64,000 bases of DNA from Cordilura impudica (taxonomy: Eukaryota > Arthropoda > Insecta > Diptera > Scathophagidae): positions 180,734,626 to 180,798,625 of the forward strand of contig OY821520.1 in NCBI GenBank assembly GCA_963682025.1, read 5' to 3'. Of the stretch, positions 63,187 to 64,000 are shown one piece after another. The position numbers and the translations under genes are program-made. The notes beneath the pieces were generated by a model. It had not been told where the DNA came from. It ran no database searches and saw nothing but the letters and a program-made list of their open reading frames with translations. Each line of letters starts with the position of its first letter. The stretch's first letter is position 1.

Positions 63187-63202
63187 AGCCCTGAAAAGGG
63201 CT
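63187..63202 (-). terminator. Histone 3' stem-loop, H1 unit 7
   Basis: AGCCCT-TTTC-AGGGCT on the minus strand. Confidence 0.93.
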
Positions 63203-63264
63203 GTTTAGATAATAAATCTTTTTTCGAATATCGAAAATAATTTGTTCTTCTTTTGGGAAAAAAT

Positions 63265-63963
63265 TTACTTTTTGCCGGCGGCTTTCTTGGCAGCTGGTTT
63301 CTTTGCTGCTGGAACAACTTTTTTCGATTTAGCTGCAACTACTGCGGCGGACTTTGCCTTTGGTGGTTTTGGTTTTGTTGCTGGTGCTTTTTTGATGGCA
63401 ACAGCTGCGGCGGGTTTTGCTTTAACTGTACCAGTCTTTTTGGCGGTTTTTGCCTTCGACTTTTCGGTCTTTTTCTTTTCGGCCGTCTTCTTGGCAGCAG
63501 TTGCTTTCTTTACTGTAACAGCAGTTGCCTTCTTTTTGGTAGCAGCGGCAGTCTTCTTCTTTTTCTCACCAGCAGCCTTTTTCTTTTCAACGGCAGCTTT
63601 TGTTGGCTTGGGATCTTTTGAGGCAGCAACAGACAATTTGAATGAACCAGAAGCACCCTTACCTTTTGTTTGAATCAATTTTCCACTCGAAACGGCACCA
63701 ACCAAATATTTCTTAATAAAAGGGGCCAATTTTTGGGAGTCCACCTTGTATGTACTATTCAGATATTTCTTAATGGCTTGAATTGATGAACCACCACGTT
63801 CCTTTAAAGTTTTAATGGCAGCATCGACCATCACTTGTGTAGTGGGATGAGTTGCTGATGGTTTCTTTGCCTTAGTGGAGGCAGCTTTTTTAGCCTTTTT
63901 CTCTGCAGCGGGAGCAGCAGCAACTGGAGATGCGGCAGATTCAACAACAGCGGTATCAGACAT
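63265..63963 (-). CDS. His1: Linker histone H1, unit 7
   Basis: 232 residues with the common [10 protein letters not shown] tail; two silent changes in the globular domain (AGGGGCCAAT and GTCCACC on the plus strand) are private to this copy. The promoter is cut by the window end. Confidence 0.95.
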   Translation of the reverse strand: MSDTAVVESAASPVAAAPAAEKKAKKAASTKAKKPSATHPTTQVMVDAAIKTLKERGGSSIQAIKKYLNSTYKVDSQKLAPFIKKYLVGAVSSGKLIQTKGKGASGSFKLSVAASKDPKPTKAAVEKKKAAGEKKKKTAAATKKKATAVTVKKATAAKKTAEKKKTEKSKAKTAKKTGTVKAKPAAAVAIKKAPATKPKPPKAKSAAVVAAKSKKVVPAAKKPAAKKAAGKK

Positions 63964-64000
63964 GATTTTTTTTTTAATTTAATTTCAACACTTTAATATA

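Larger units (their letters stand above)
62593..63264. other. H2B-H1 spacer, unit 7
   Basis: Several private differences (GATGATGACGATGAATG, TTCTTCAGAATC, TTTTACCTAATC). No gene seen. Confidence 0.85.

Overview
The window is part of a tandem array of replication-dependent histone genes from a higher fly (Diptera). The gene order and orientation match the Drosophila quintet: H3(-) / H4(+) / H2A(-) / H2B(+) / H1(-), then a long H1-H3 spacer. The DNA is very AT-rich, the H4 is fly-type (Met-Thr-Gly start) and H1 resembles but clearly differs from Drosophila H1. A non-Drosophila schizophoran, perhaps a calyptrate, is my inference; the species is not determined.

Layout: seven repeat units lie on the + strand with H4 starts at 3154, 14451, 25805, 36126, 47473, 53850 and 60229. 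The uninterrupted unit is about 6.38 kb (units 5 and 6). Units 1 to 4 are enlarged to about 10.3-11.35 kb by retroelements in the H3-H4 intergenic region. The window opens inside such an element (1-3089) and ends just upstream of the seventh H1. Each unit carries five intronless histone genes, each with a 3' stem-loop and a purine-rich downstream element, so the mRNAs should be non-polyadenylated, S-phase histone mRNAs.

The striking content is two related families of two-ORF non-LTR retrotransposons (jockey-like by ORF1 layout; APE endonuclease plus reverse transcriptase in ORF2). Each has a single, base-precise insertion site. Family A (1-3089 and 9480-14383) sits at the predicted transcription start of H4, in H4 orientation. 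Family B (20615-25571, 31969-35892, 42283-47239) sits at the predicted start of H3, in H3 orientation. Target duplications are 13 bp. In both families the element's first base lies 33-34 nt downstream of the first T of the host TATA box, so the histone core promoter appears positioned to start transcription at element base +1. The histone gene on the other side of the element has lost its TATA box.

Three of the four copies with both ends in the window have intact ORF1 and ORF2. One family B copy (31969-35892) has a 1033-bp deletion that breaks ORF1. Spacer SNPs co-segregate with the family B insertion, suggesting that one insertion spread by unequal exchange together with its histone unit. 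Other notable items are an H4 copy lacking its last three residues (53850-54152) and repeated palindromic E2F-type boxes (TTTGGCGCCAAA) downstream of H4 and H3. All comparisons were made by eye; no database or alignment was run.
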